A DNA stretch of 49,316 nucleotides. Source: Clostridiales bacterium. GTDB lineage: Bacteria; Bacillota; Clostridia; Lachnospirales; UBA12420. The translations under genes and the position numbers were made by a program. Within the stretch, counting starts at the first letter, position 1. Each line of letters starts with the position of its first letter. The DNA lies in NCBI GenBank assembly GCA_003452395.1, contig DMOI01000002.1:1-49316 (forward strand). Reading direction: 5' to 3'. The notes beneath the pieces are model-generated. The model was given only the letters and a program-made list of their open reading frames with translations. It had not been told where the DNA came from and did not search any database. Positions 8,889-17,054 of the stretch are shown here, in pieces.

Positions 8889-9893
8889 ATGAAAAATCAG
8901 AATGTTCTTTTAACAATAGGGGTAAGTTGTATAATCTTGGGTATAATTGTAGCCTACATATCAACGAGCTATTTACCAGGAAAAAAGAAAGAAATAGAGG
9001 CGAGTTATGCGGGGCAGTATGCGGCAGTGAGTGTTTTTATGATTGAAGAAGATGCAGGGCTATACTCAAATACAACTATAACAGAGGAGTTATTTACTCA
9101 AGGGACTATAAGACCAGTTTTAGTTCCTACAACATTTTTACCAAAAGATAAAACGGGAGCATTGTTAGTATACACTGAAGGTGAAAAAGCTACTATATTA
9201 AAGAAAAGGACTAATAAAAAACTCGTAAAGGGAGAGTTCTTATTAAAAAAGGCACTTGATGATAATGCTATGTATCCAGATGAACAGCAATATAAAAGAA
9301 GAAAAGAATACACTCTAAAAAATAACGTAGCAGGAGAAGTAAAAGCAGGATGCTTGGTAGATGTAATGGTAAACTATTTAACGGGAGATTATGATGTTGT
9401 TATATCCAAAATAAAGGTGGAAAAGGTGATAACAACAGCAGGTGCAGCTGTTGCAGCAGCTCCTGCTGGAGGTGCTGCTGCCCCTGCTGTGGGGTTAGGA
9501 GATACTACAGTAATATTAGCTGTAGACGAAATGCAATTTAGAGATATTGAGTTAGCAGAAAAAATGGGACAACTTCAGGCAAGGGTTTATGAGGATGAGG
9601 AACAGGCCCCATCGTTACAAACATTTAAGTATTCTGTAATGAAGAGCCTCGTAAAACAAATTGCAGAAGAGAAAAATTTAAGTGGAGATATAGATAGCTA
9701 TAGTTCTAGTGCATATATTGGTTTTTATGGAGAAAAGGGAGACTTTGAAGAAAAATTGAGGGGAGAGCTACAGAAGTTTAAAGACTTGAAAAAAACGAAT
9801 GAAGCAATAGAAAAGCAACAAGTAGTCAATACTATAACACCAGTAACACCAGTAACACCAGTGATACCAGAGACGCCAGTGGTTACACAGTAA
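8889..9893 (+). CDS. cpaB-like: CpaB/RcpC-like Tad pilus assembly protein
   Basis: A 334-residue protein with an N-terminal membrane helix (about residues 6-24) and a SAF-type beta-rich region, the usual form of CpaB/RcpC. In Gram-negative Tad systems this protein works with the secretin; here no secretin exists in view, as expected for a single-membrane cell. It carries an Ala/Gly/Pro-rich insertion (AGAAVAAAPAGGAAAPAVG) in the middle and a C-terminal run of TPV repeats, both likely flexible. Start set at ATG 8889 with site AGGGGGAG; an in-frame TTG at 8862 has no ribosome site. It sits between the ATPase genes, matching tad gene order. Confidence 0.75.
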   Translation: MKNQNVLLTIGVSCIILGIIVAYISTSYLPGKKKEIEASYAGQYAAVSVFMIEEDAGLYSNTTITEELFTQGTIRPVLVPTTFLPKDKTGALLVYTEGEKATILKKRTNKKLVKGEFLLKKALDDNAMYPDEQQYKRRKEYTLKNNVAGEVKAGCLVDVMVNYLTGDYDVVISKIKVEKVITTAGAAVAAAPAGGAAAPAVGLGDTTVILAVDEMQFRDIELAEKMGQLQARVYEDEEQAPSLQTFKYSVMKSLVKQIAEEKNLSGDIDSYSSSAYIGFYGEKGDFEEKLRGELQKFKDLKKTNEAIEKQQVVNTITPVTPVTPVIPETPVVTQ

Positions 9894-9975
9894 TAAATTA
9901 TAAACTAGAATAATGAAAAATATCAAGAGTTTAGTTAAATCCTTGACAGCTAGTCTATATTTAAAAGGAAGGGGG

Positions 9976-10839
9976 ATGGTGGAAGTGCTTATAACAGTTA
10001 CCGCACCAAAAAAAGGATTAGGACAGACTACGACAGCAATAAACATTGCGGCAATGATAGCAAAATATTTTAAATCAGAAGGAAAAGAAGACAAAGTAAT
10101 TTTGCTTGACATCAATAAATATTGTAAGGATATAGAATATTATCTTTGTGATACAGCTGCTACGAGAGGACTTGATGATTTCTGTAGTTTATATAAATCA
10201 AAACTAATCAACTATGAATCTTTTCAAACATGTGTAAAGAGTATAAATACTCATATGGATATAATGGCAACAAATGATTATTTTGAGTTAGATAAAGATG
10301 CGGCAGAAGCTTTGATTGAGTATTCTTCAATGGCATATTCTTTTACGGTACTTGATGCTATTGGTGCTAGTAATGTACCTTCAATGGCAGAGCCTTTTTA
10401 TGAAAAATCAGATATAATAGTGGTTGTTATAAACCAAATAAAAAGTGTTATGCATTTAATGTATGAAAGAGATACATATAGAAAATATAAAGAAAAGGTG
10501 ATTTTTGTATTAAATAAAAACATAGATGTAACCGAGACAGGCACTATGGAGTACAATATAAAAACAATAAAGAAGGAACTACAAACATTAGAGTACAAAA
10601 ACCAGGTATTTCCTCTTGATTTTGATGTTGAAGTAATTAACGGAAGCAATTTTGGATCTATACTTGGGCTTGTAATGGGTGAAATAAAAGAAAAAAGACA
10701 ATATACTATCCAACTTAAAGAGATAGTGAAGTACATTTTGTCAAATGACACGGTTCATTATGCACTAATAAAGGATGAGGATGGAAAAAAAGACAATGCA
10801 AGTGACCTTATATCAAAAATTTTTCATAAAAACAAATAA
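9976..10839 (+). CDS. ParA/MinD-like protein with altered P-loop, Tad locus
   Basis: A 287-residue protein with the MinD/ParA fold signature VLITVTAPKKGLGQTTTAIN near the N-terminus, then VILLDINKY and FTVLDAIG. The catalytic P-loop lysine (GKT) is replaced by Gln17 (GQT), while the upstream signature-lysine position has Lys12-Lys13. ATP hydrolysis should therefore be weak or absent, although nucleotide binding is possible. It is the third ParA-like protein in a row and lies directly before the TadA ATPase gene, so it may be a TadZ-type localiser or a pseudo-ATPase partner. Start chosen at ATG 9976, after a purine-rich AAGGAAGGGGG site; a longer frame from ATG 9913 lacks a site and adds residues outside the fold. 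Confidence 0.75.
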   Translation: MVEVLITVTAPKKGLGQTTTAINIAAMIAKYFKSEGKEDKVILLDINKYCKDIEYYLCDTAATRGLDDFCSLYKSKLINYESFQTCVKSINTHMDIMATNDYFELDKDAAEALIEYSSMAYSFTVLDAIGASNVPSMAEPFYEKSDIIVVVINQIKSVMHLMYERDTYRKYKEKVIFVLNKNIDVTETGTMEYNIKTIKKELQTLEYKNQVFPLDFDVEVINGSNFGSILGLVMGEIKEKRQYTIQLKEIVKYILSNDTVHYALIKDEDGKKDNASDLISKIFHKNK

Positions 10840-10903
10840 ATATATAAGGTAATATACTAAAACAAAGTATTTTCATTGTTAATTGATTTAAAGGGGTGAT
10901 TTA

Positions 10904-12592
10904 ATGCCAAAGTTTTTTAATACTCAAGTATATGATACGATAACTAAAAAGCTTGATGAAACGTATAGTAGTCCAGATAAATATTCGGAAATATACGATA
11001 TACCACGCGAACAAGCTGAAAAAGAAATAAGTAGCTACGTCAATCTAAAGGATGCAGCATCTCTAGGGAACAGAGAGTCAAGAGAATACCTAATAAATCA
11101 ATATTCTAAATTTTTAATATACTTTATGAAAAAGAATAAAATTAATATCGACGATTTGATAGACTTTGATAACATTCAAAATAATATCATCGTTATAGCT
11201 TTCGAAATTTTAATGAACGTGGTAGATATAGGAGATATAATCAAAAAGTATAACATTGTAATTAGAGTTACAGAAGAGGAAATAAGAGCTATAATAGATA
11301 AAGAGATGCCTCTTATAAAAGAGTTTTTGAGTAACCCGATGAATAGAGTTAAAATTCTTGCAACACTTGTGTATACTCGTGAATATGGACAAGACTGTAT
11401 TGATACTATGCAACATCACAATATTAATGAGATAGGTATACTCGATATGGATTACATATATGTAATAAAGGGAGATAAAATACATTTAAAATTCTTGAAA
11501 TTTGAAAACGAGGATATAATCCTTAACATACAAAAGAAAACAACCCAAGATTCGCCAAACAATTACGATCAGCATAATCCATTTTTGGTTGCTGCAAAGA
11601 GGAATTCAAGTCGTATAACGGTTGCTGGTTATGGATGTACGCCTGCGCATGATTTATATTACAACGAACGTATATTTAACTTATCAAAAATTTCGCTAGA
11701 GGAGATGAGAGACAGATATAATACAATTGATGAGCTTATGTGTAGATTTGGCTGTCTAAATCAAAAAGGAAGAGGGTCTCACTTTATTACGGGTTCAGAC
11801 ATGGGTGTTGGTAAATCAACATTCTTACTTGCTATGCTGGAGAAAGTGCCTGATGAGTGGGGTATAGGAATACTAGATACACAAAACGAGCTGCAAGCTA
11901 GAAGGAAATACCCAAGGAAAAATGCACTTACGCTAATAGAAACGGAAACAATGGATATAAAAAGATGCTTTCAGATAATGCTTAAGATGGCTAGGGATGT
12001 ATTATATGTAGGTGAGATCACAAAGCCAGAGGAAGTAGGAGAACTTATAAATGCCAGCTTGCGTCTTAACTCAGGGGTAGGAGGAACACTCCACTCATTA
12101 TCACCATATGAGGTTGTTACAAATCTAAGAAACCTTATGCTAAGAACAGATATGTATAGCGACGGCCCTATAGCTGAGGCAGATATAGCAAGGGGACTTG
12201 ACACTATATTTCACTTGGCGAAACTACCAAACGGGAGAATTCTTGTTGAATATGTTGTTGAAGTAGAATACGTGGAGCAGGATCATTTTGTGGATAAAAT
12301 AGATGAAGGAACTTTAAAAGAAAGATTTATGAGCTTTCTAAAATTGGGGCAAATGGCATTATCAAAATATTTGTATACAAAAGCCTATAAGTATAACACA
12401 ATAATACAATATGATAGAGAATATGACGTATGGGTGCCTAAAAGTATGCCGTCAGATCAATATTTTAGTAAGATAAAGAAGTATATGACCGAAGAAGAGA
12501 TAGATGATTTTAAAAAGTTTTTCTTGGAAGAAAAGGAAAGAGTAGAAAAAATTATAAAAGAAAGAAAAAAAGAAATAGCAAAGAAGGTGTGA
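10904..12592 (+). CDS. tadA: TadA/CpaF (VirB11-family) secretion ATPase
   Basis: A 562-residue hexameric-type traffic ATPase that powers filament assembly or secretion from the cytoplasmic face. The Walker A motif GSDMGVGKST begins near residue 297, followed by a Walker B-like segment VLYVGEI and the histidine-box region GGTLHSLSP, in the order typical of CpaF/VirB11. The N-terminal ~270 residues are a lineage-specific domain with a Glu/Asp-rich helical part. ATG 10904 follows an AAAGGGGTGATTTA site. tadB begins 4 bp after its stop, so coupled translation is likely. Assignment to the Tad subgroup rests on the neighbouring tadB and tadC. Confidence 0.93.
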   Translation: MPKFFNTQVYDTITKKLDETYSSPDKYSEIYDIPREQAEKEISSYVNLKDAASLGNRESREYLINQYSKFLIYFMKKNKINIDDLIDFDNIQNNIIVIAFEILMNVVDIGDIIKKYNIVIRVTEEEIRAIIDKEMPLIKEFLSNPMNRVKILATLVYTREYGQDCIDTMQHHNINEIGILDMDYIYVIKGDKIHLKFLKFENEDIILNIQKKTTQDSPNNYDQHNPFLVAAKRNSSRITVAGYGCTPAHDLYYNERIFNLSKISLEEMRDRYNTIDELMCRFGCLNQKGRGSHFITGSDMGVGKSTFLLAMLEKVPDEWGIGILDTQNELQARRKYPRKNALTLIETETMDIKRCFQIMLKMARDVLYVGEITKPEEVGELINASLRLNSGVGGTLHSLSPYEVVTNLRNLMLRTDMYSDGPIAEADIARGLDTIFHLAKLPNGRILVEYVVEVEYVEQDHFVDKIDEGTLKERFMSFLKLGQMALSKYLYTKAYKYNTIIQYDREYDVWVPKSMPSDQYFSKIKKYMTEEEIDDFKKFFLEEKERVEKIIKERKKEIAKKV

Positions 12593-12596
12593 AAAC

Positions 12597-13604
12597 GTGA
12601 ATGATATTTTAGTAAGACTTAGGGCGGTTATCATGAATGTTATGTCATTGCTTACACCTCAAAACATAGTTTGGTTAACATTAATTACTGCAGGTGTAGT
12701 TATAATATTTAATTTAATGTATGATCACTACAAATATAGAAAAAATGTAATGAAATATTTGATAAAAAAAGATAAAAAGTCTATGATACATATTCTCACA
12801 ATAAGACTTTCAAAAATTAACGCAGTGTATAATATAATAAGGAAGCTTGCAATAAAAATAGGAATGTTTACAAGATATTCTTATGAGAAAAATCTGGAAT
12901 ATGCAACAGGAGCTTTGATTTCTGCAATATTTGGTTCCGTTTTTATAATAATGGTTTTTGTTCCAGGTAATAAGTTTTGGTATATATCTATGTTTTATTT
13001 TTTCATAGCAATAATAGTAATAGCTGTAGGCTTTTATTCATTTTTTGCAATGGCCAGAATGAACTTTATAAAAAAGCTGCCTGATACGTTTAAAATACTT
13101 AATAGTAGATACATAAGCAAGGGTAATATACTAAAGGCAATGCACGTTTCAATGGAGGATTTTGATAAAGTAATAAGAAAAGAAATGATAAAAATATATA
13201 ATGTATTAAAGAAAAATAATATGGAAGAAATAGATTTTGTACTAGAAAACATAGATGAAACATATAAAGATGAATTTTTAACCATTCTTTTAAGTCTTAT
13301 AAAGCAAGCGCATTATAAAGGCGGAAATGCAATGATAAAAGAACAGTTTGAGACCCTTACTGAAGAAGTACTTGAAGAAATAGAAAACAGGTCAGATCTT
13401 GCTTCAGCTAGTAAATCATATATATTTTTATCCTTGTTTATACCACCATGTATACCATTAATTCAGGATTTTAATACAACTCATATTGGTGAAAAAGCAA
13501 CTGAATTTTATCAATCGGCGCTAGGGGAAAAGCTTCCTGTACTGTTGATAGGTGCTATGCTAGCTTATATAGGATTCTTACTATTTATGGAAAGATCAGC
13601 GTAG
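12597..13604 (+). CDS. tadB: TadB-like inner-membrane platform protein
   Basis: A 335-residue membrane protein with a helix near the N-terminus (~20-42), a pair at about 102-150, and a C-terminal pair around 280-330, flanking a cytoplasmic helical region rich in Lys/Glu. This is the GspF-family layout of TadB, the platform through which the TadA ATPase acts. It starts at GTG 12597, four bases after the tadA stop, with AAGGTG upstream. Sequence identity to well-studied TadB proteins is low as far as can be judged, and the call rests on topology and on its place between tadA and tadC. Confidence 0.78.
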   Translation: MNDILVRLRAVIMNVMSLLTPQNIVWLTLITAGVVIIFNLMYDHYKYRKNVMKYLIKKDKKSMIHILTIRLSKINAVYNIIRKLAIKIGMFTRYSYEKNLEYATGALISAIFGSVFIIMVFVPGNKFWYISMFYFFIAIIVIAVGFYSFFAMARMNFIKKLPDTFKILNSRYISKGNILKAMHVSMEDFDKVIRKEMIKIYNVLKKNNMEEIDFVLENIDETYKDEFLTILLSLIKQAHYKGGNAMIKEQFETLTEEVLEEIENRSDLASASKSYIFLSLFIPPCIPLIQDFNTTHIGEKATEFYQSALGEKLPVLLIGAMLAYIGFLLFMERSA

Positions 13605-13611
13605 GAAGAAT

Positions 13612-13634
13612 AGATAACAGATAACAGATGACAG
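13612..13634 (+). repeat. 7-bp period tandem repeat in tadB-tadC spacer
   Basis: AGATAACAGATAACAG followed by ATGACAG repeats with a 7-bp period. A second short 7-bp repeat (AAAGAAT twice) lies just downstream at about 13639-13655. The first 16 bases recur exactly at 29532-29547. Confidence 0.75.
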
Positions 13635-13700
13635 AAGACAAAGAATAAAGAATAATTTATTTATGTACTTTGTTATATGTTTATATTGGGGGTTTTAATT

Positions 13701-14861
13701 ATGGGAATTTTGGTTCAGGCTGGCTATTCGTTATTATTCGTAATAGGAATATTTTTAATAGGGTACTATCTTATAAACCAGGAATGGTTCATGAAGATGA
13801 TTACGGATTTAGAAAAAGGTATTAGGTTTAACTATATGCAAGCAAAAAAGGCATATAAAGATTTTATGAAAAGGTATATATATAAAGAGGATGCAGGGTT
13901 TTATCTATGGTATAAAAGGTTTCTTATGTATGCAAAATTTTCTATTGAAGGGTTTATGAATATAAAGTTTGCATTATTTATAATAACCATAGTTATTAGT
14001 ATAATGGTAAAGACGACGGATATTATGGTTTATACAGATGAAATGTATACAAAGTTTCAATATGAACAAGATGTAATAATGATGGAATCCGCCAAAATTG
14101 AAGATGTAGAAAAACCACAGATACTTGAATTTAAGAAAATTTTATTTAAACAATCGCTAGAGGGAATGGATAAACAAAAGTTCAAGAGCTTGAGTAAGGA
14201 TGTCACTGAGAGTTATGTAGAAGGTATAATAATAAGCTTAGGTAATCCTACTACAATATCAGATAAGTCTTTGGCTAATGAAGTTTACTACAAATTAAAG
14301 AAATACTATGAGATACGGGAAACAAATTATGGTATATATTTTTTAATAGCAGTTGCAGTGTCTTTTACACCTGAGATTTTTATATTGCTGTACAATTTTT
14401 TTGTAAAGGTAGATTCGAGGAGAGAGCTAGGATTTATGAAACGTTTAATAATAATGAATGGAAGTATAAAGCCAGTTGATTTCATGGAGGTTTTAAAATA
14501 TATAATAAAAAAATCTACATATTATACAAAAATTCTGGAAGAGATACAGGATAAAAACAAGAAAAACTACTTGCCAAACACACAAATATATTTACCGTAC
14601 ATAAGAGCATCAAAGGCTTTGCCAGAAAAACTATTTTTTGAAAAGCTAGACGAAGCAAATAATTATGATTTCGACCAAGCTATACAAAACATAAAAAATG
14701 AGTTTAACCTAGATAAAAGAACGCAAGTAAGAAAGATAAAAAAGACAGTAGAGATAATACATATATGGGGAATAGTTGGGTTCATGGCACTTATAGTATT
14801 TATGGTTATGTATTTGATATTACCATGGATGGACGCATACAAAATGGATACTCTTATGTAG
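13701..14861 (+). CDS. tadC: TadC-like inner-membrane platform protein
   Basis: A 386-residue membrane protein with an N-terminal hydrophobic segment (~5-24), further helices near 88-108 and 218-240 and a C-terminal helix pair around 350-380 (IWGIVGFMALIVFMVMYLIL). Together with TadB this forms the usual TadB/TadC pair of GspF-family platform proteins. ATG 13701 is chosen because GGGGG lies just upstream; ATG 13677 is in frame but without a site. A consensus promoter and the first pilin-like gene follow, so tadC probably ends the assembly operon. The call is inferred from topology and context more than from motifs. Confidence 0.75.
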   Translation: MGILVQAGYSLLFVIGIFLIGYYLINQEWFMKMITDLEKGIRFNYMQAKKAYKDFMKRYIYKEDAGFYLWYKRFLMYAKFSIEGFMNIKFALFIITIVISIMVKTTDIMVYTDEMYTKFQYEQDVIMMESAKIEDVEKPQILEFKKILFKQSLEGMDKQKFKSLSKDVTESYVEGIIISLGNPTTISDKSLANEVYYKLKKYYEIRETNYGIYFLIAVAVSFTPEIFILLYNFFVKVDSRRELGFMKRLIIMNGSIKPVDFMEVLKYIIKKSTYYTKILEEIQDKNKKNYLPNTQIYLPYIRASKALPEKLFFEKLDEANNYDFDQAIQNIKNEFNLDKRTQVRKIKKTVEIIHIWGIVGFMALIVFMVMYLILPWMDAYKMDTLM

Positions 14862-14890
14862 GGTAATAGGTGGCAAAAAACAAAAAAAGG

Positions 14891-14918
14891 TTGACATTCT
14901 GTCGCAAAGTGATATAAT
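14891..14918 (+). promoter_or_regulatory. Sigma-A-type promoter for pilin-like genes
   Basis: TTGACA (14891-14896), a 16-bp spacer and TATAAT (14913-14918) are a perfect consensus pair, preceded by an A-tract. The first pilin-like gene starts 34 bp downstream. The 16 bases AAAAAAAGGTTGACAT are shared with the promoter at 47670. Confidence 0.85.
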
Positions 14919-14952
14919 ATTATCGAGAGTAAACTTGCAAGGAAGTGGGATA

Positions 14953-15351
14953 ATGCATGAATTAGTATTTGATGTAATTGTTGGACTTATAATCTTGGGT
15001 ATAGCTGCAATTACTATTAAATTGTTTGATAGCAACTTAAGTCTAATAAACGCTTCAACGAATGATAAAAATGTAGAAATATCTCAAATAAGTGATGGCC
15101 CAGCTCCTATAAAAGATTCTAAATATTATAATGGCTCGGATGTACTTGCATATGTGAACGATAGTAAAGTGATGGCAGATACATCTTTAATAATACTAAT
15201 ACAAGATTCAGGAACAGGAGATATTTTTACAATAGATAGCCTTGATAGAGCCTCAGATATACTAGGGGCAAGCACATATTTAAGAGGCAACTTAACATCT
15301 CGATATTCTTTCAATACAGTAAGTTATACATTCGTAAGAATGTATCCTTAA
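14953..15351 (+). CDS. Small pilin-like membrane protein A
   Basis: A 132-residue protein with an N-terminal hydrophobic helix (LVFDVIVGLIILGIAAITI) and a small outer domain, the form of a pilin or pseudopilin. It lacks an obvious class III or Flp prepilin cleavage motif. It contains YYNGSDVLAYV, matching TYTGSDVISFL and TFSGSEVISFM in two downstream small proteins, so the three are probably paralogues. ATG 14953 has AAGGAAGTGGG upstream; an in-frame TTG at 14935 overlaps that site. It follows tadC and a strong promoter, which supports a structural or minor subunit of the filament. The function is inferred. Confidence 0.75.
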   Translation: MHELVFDVIVGLIILGIAAITIKLFDSNLSLINASTNDKNVEISQISDGPAPIKDSKYYNGSDVLAYVNDSKVMADTSLIILIQDSGTGDIFTIDSLDRASDILGASTYLRGNLTSRYSFNTVSYTFVRMYP

Positions 15352-15366
15352 GGATTAGGTGGAAAT

Positions 15367-15392
15367 ATATACTACTAATTTAGTTAGTATAT
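15367..15392 (+). terminator. AT-rich hairpin before the main pilin candidate
   Basis: ATATACTA (15367-15374) pairs with TAGTATAT (15385-15392), with a small inner stem. It is weak and AT-only and lacks a clean T-run; it may be a leader structure or processing site setting relative expression of adjacent pilin-like genes. Confidence 0.35.
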
Positions 15393-15437
15393 TTATATAT
15401 ACACATAGATTGTTTTAGACAAAGGAGGTGAGAAATA

Positions 15438-15938
15438 ATGGAGAAAATTATCGCCGTAGTTATTATGGTTGTTATAGTTATAGGACTAATAGCAACAGTA
15501 GTAATGCCTCAAAGTCAACAAGTAGGTCAAATGGGAGCAGCGTCATCTACTCAAATGAATACATTAAACACTGCAATGCAAAGTGGTAATGTAGCAGGAG
15601 ATGCAGTTAAATCAGAATTTGGTTTAGGTAACAATAATCCTAAACAAGTTGTTATGATTGATGACGATACTACTACTGTAGCAGTACTTGCGATGGATAA
15701 TGCAACAGGATTAGTTGAGTTAACAAATCCAGAAGATGTATTTTTTTCTGATGATTTAGAAGCAGCTGCAACTGCTGGACAACCAGCATCACCAACAGGA
15801 AGTGCTGTAACAAGAACATTAGCAAGTGCACTTGTTAGTCCTAATGTAATGTCAGATGCATTGTACAGTAGATCTGAAAAACTAGATACTAATGGTATAA
15901 GATGGGTATTATTTGTAAAACAAGTTATTGCAAGATAA
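15438..15938 (+). CDS. Candidate major pilin-like protein
   Basis: A 166-residue protein with a very hydrophobic N-terminal helix (about residues 4-24, IIAVVIMVVIVIGLIATVV) then a small-residue, Thr/Ala/Gln-rich domain (MGAASSTQMNTLN and onward), as in many pilins. There is no GS[DE]V motif, so it differs from the three related small proteins around it. The ribosome site AAAGGAGGTGAGAAATA is close to ideal, and a strong terminator-like dyad follows the stop at once, both pointing to high, separate expression. No classic Flp signal peptide is visible and no TadV peptidase lies in the window, so processing is unknown. Major subunit status is an inference from expression signals and composition. 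Confidence 0.72.
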   Translation: MEKIIAVVIMVVIVIGLIATVVMPQSQQVGQMGAASSTQMNTLNTAMQSGNVAGDAVKSEFGLGNNNPKQVVMIDDDTTTVAVLAMDNATGLVELTNPEDVFFSDDLEAAATAGQPASPTGSAVTRTLASALVSPNVMSDALYSRSEKLDTNGIRWVLFVKQVIAR

Positions 15939-15940
15939 TA

Positions 15941-16002
15941 TAGTTTTTTAAAAAAAATAACGATAACCTACAAAGTTATTGTTATTTTTTTTAAAAAAAC
16001 TA
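15941..16002 (+). terminator. Terminator-like dyad after main pilin candidate
   Basis: The core stem AAATAACGATAAC / GTTATTGTTATTT encloses CTACAAA, and the outer arms TAGTTTTTTAAAAA / TTTTTAAAAAAACTA continue the symmetry. A T-run is present on both strands. It likely ends the pilin mRNA. Confidence 0.7.
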
Positions 16003-16031
16003 TTTAAAAACGCAGATAAAAGTGGTATAAT
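16003..16031 (+). promoter_or_regulatory. Possible promoter for downstream pilin-like genes
   Basis: TATAAT at 16026-16031 has a weak TTTAAA at 16003-16008 with a 17-bp spacer. It lies right after the pilin terminator, which suits separate transcription of the following genes. Confidence 0.5.
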
Positions 16032-16142
16032 ATATATAATACAATGATTAATTGTAAATATAGATATGTAGTAGCTATAGTGATTATGATGAAAACTAGT
16101 ATAATGTTCACTACTATTTCTCAGTTGCTGGGGGGTGCTTTA

Positions 16143-16538
16143 ATGAAAAACATAGTTTATATTATTATATCGAGTGCAGTTATTTTAGGTATCTTGGGTG
16201 TGATAATAAATTTATATAAAACTAATTATGAGATTTTGCACGCAGTAACTACTGGGACAGATAAGATGGGAAATGTTAATGCAGATGGGATGACTGTGGC
16301 AAAAACATATACAGGATCAGATGTGATTTCATTTTTAAGATATAATGAAGAAACTGGTATAAGAATAATAGTAGAAACTCCAACAGCAGTAGAGTTAATT
16401 GCCGACGCAGAAGATAGAAGCGGAGATATAAATATTATAGTAAACGAAATAAACGGAAATAATGGAACAAGCTATATGGATGAAGTGTTTGATGTTGTGG
16501 TAAATGCTACGAAAACACAATACAGGTTTACAAGGTAG
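16143..16538 (+). CDS. Small pilin-like membrane protein B
   Basis: A 131-residue protein with an N-terminal membrane helix (IVYIIISSAVILGILGVII) and a short outer domain containing TYTGSDVISFLRY, shared with proteins A and C of this cluster. ATG 16143 follows GGGGGGTGCTTTA; a longer in-frame start at 16044 has no ribosome site and sits right behind the promoter. The role is unknown: a minor pilin or pseudopilin is the best guess from topology and tad context. Confidence 0.72.
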   Translation: MKNIVYIIISSAVILGILGVIINLYKTNYEILHAVTTGTDKMGNVNADGMTVAKTYTGSDVISFLRYNEETGIRIIVETPTAVELIADAEDRSGDINIIVNEINGNNGTSYMDEVFDVVVNATKTQYRFTR

Positions 16539-16577
16539 AGCTAAATATAGAGTTATTAGATTAGAGGAGGTGTTTTT

Positions 16578-17036
16578 TTGGAGGATATTATCTATGATGT
16601 GGCGATTGGATTTATTGTTTTACTTGTAGTAATAGTAATAGTTAGTTTATCAAATAAAAGTACAGAGGTTATACAAGATACCACAAATATAGCGTCAGAA
16701 GCTGAAGAAAAAAAGTTTGAAGGGTTTACGTACGACGACTTAGATAAATTCAAAAACGAAGGGAAAACCTTTTCAGGAAGTGAAGTTATATCGTTTATGA
16801 GGTATCACACAAATAGTAGTGCACTTAATCGAATAAGTGTTGTAACTAATTATGTTGCAAATACATCTACAACCTATTATACAAATGACGTAAATAATCC
16901 CGCAGGAAAAACAATTGAAGTAATAGAAGGAATGTTGAAAAGCACAACAGATAATAATATTTCCTTATATGATAAAAAGTTCAAGTTCGTTTATAATAAA
17001 GCTAGCAAAACAGTAAGCTTTCAAAAGATACCGTAA
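16578..17036 (+). CDS. Small pilin-like membrane protein C
   Basis: A 152-residue protein starting at TTG 16578 behind an excellent GAGGAGGTG site. It has an N-terminal membrane helix (VAIGFIVLLVVIVIVSL), a charged linker, and TFSGSEVISFMRYH, the same motif as in proteins A and B. The outer domain ends in alternating charged/aromatic residues suggestive of beta strands. Probably a minor filament subunit encoded with protein B and the two larger proteins that follow. Confidence 0.72.
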   Translation: MEDIIYDVAIGFIVLLVVIVIVSLSNKSTEVIQDTTNIASEAEEKKFEGFTYDDLDKFKNEGKTFSGSEVISFMRYHTNSSALNRISVVTNYVANTSTTYYTNDVNNPAGKTIEVIEGMLKSTTDNNISLYDKKFKFVYNKASKTVSFQKIP

Positions 17037-17054
17037 ATATGGGGGGGAAGAAAG

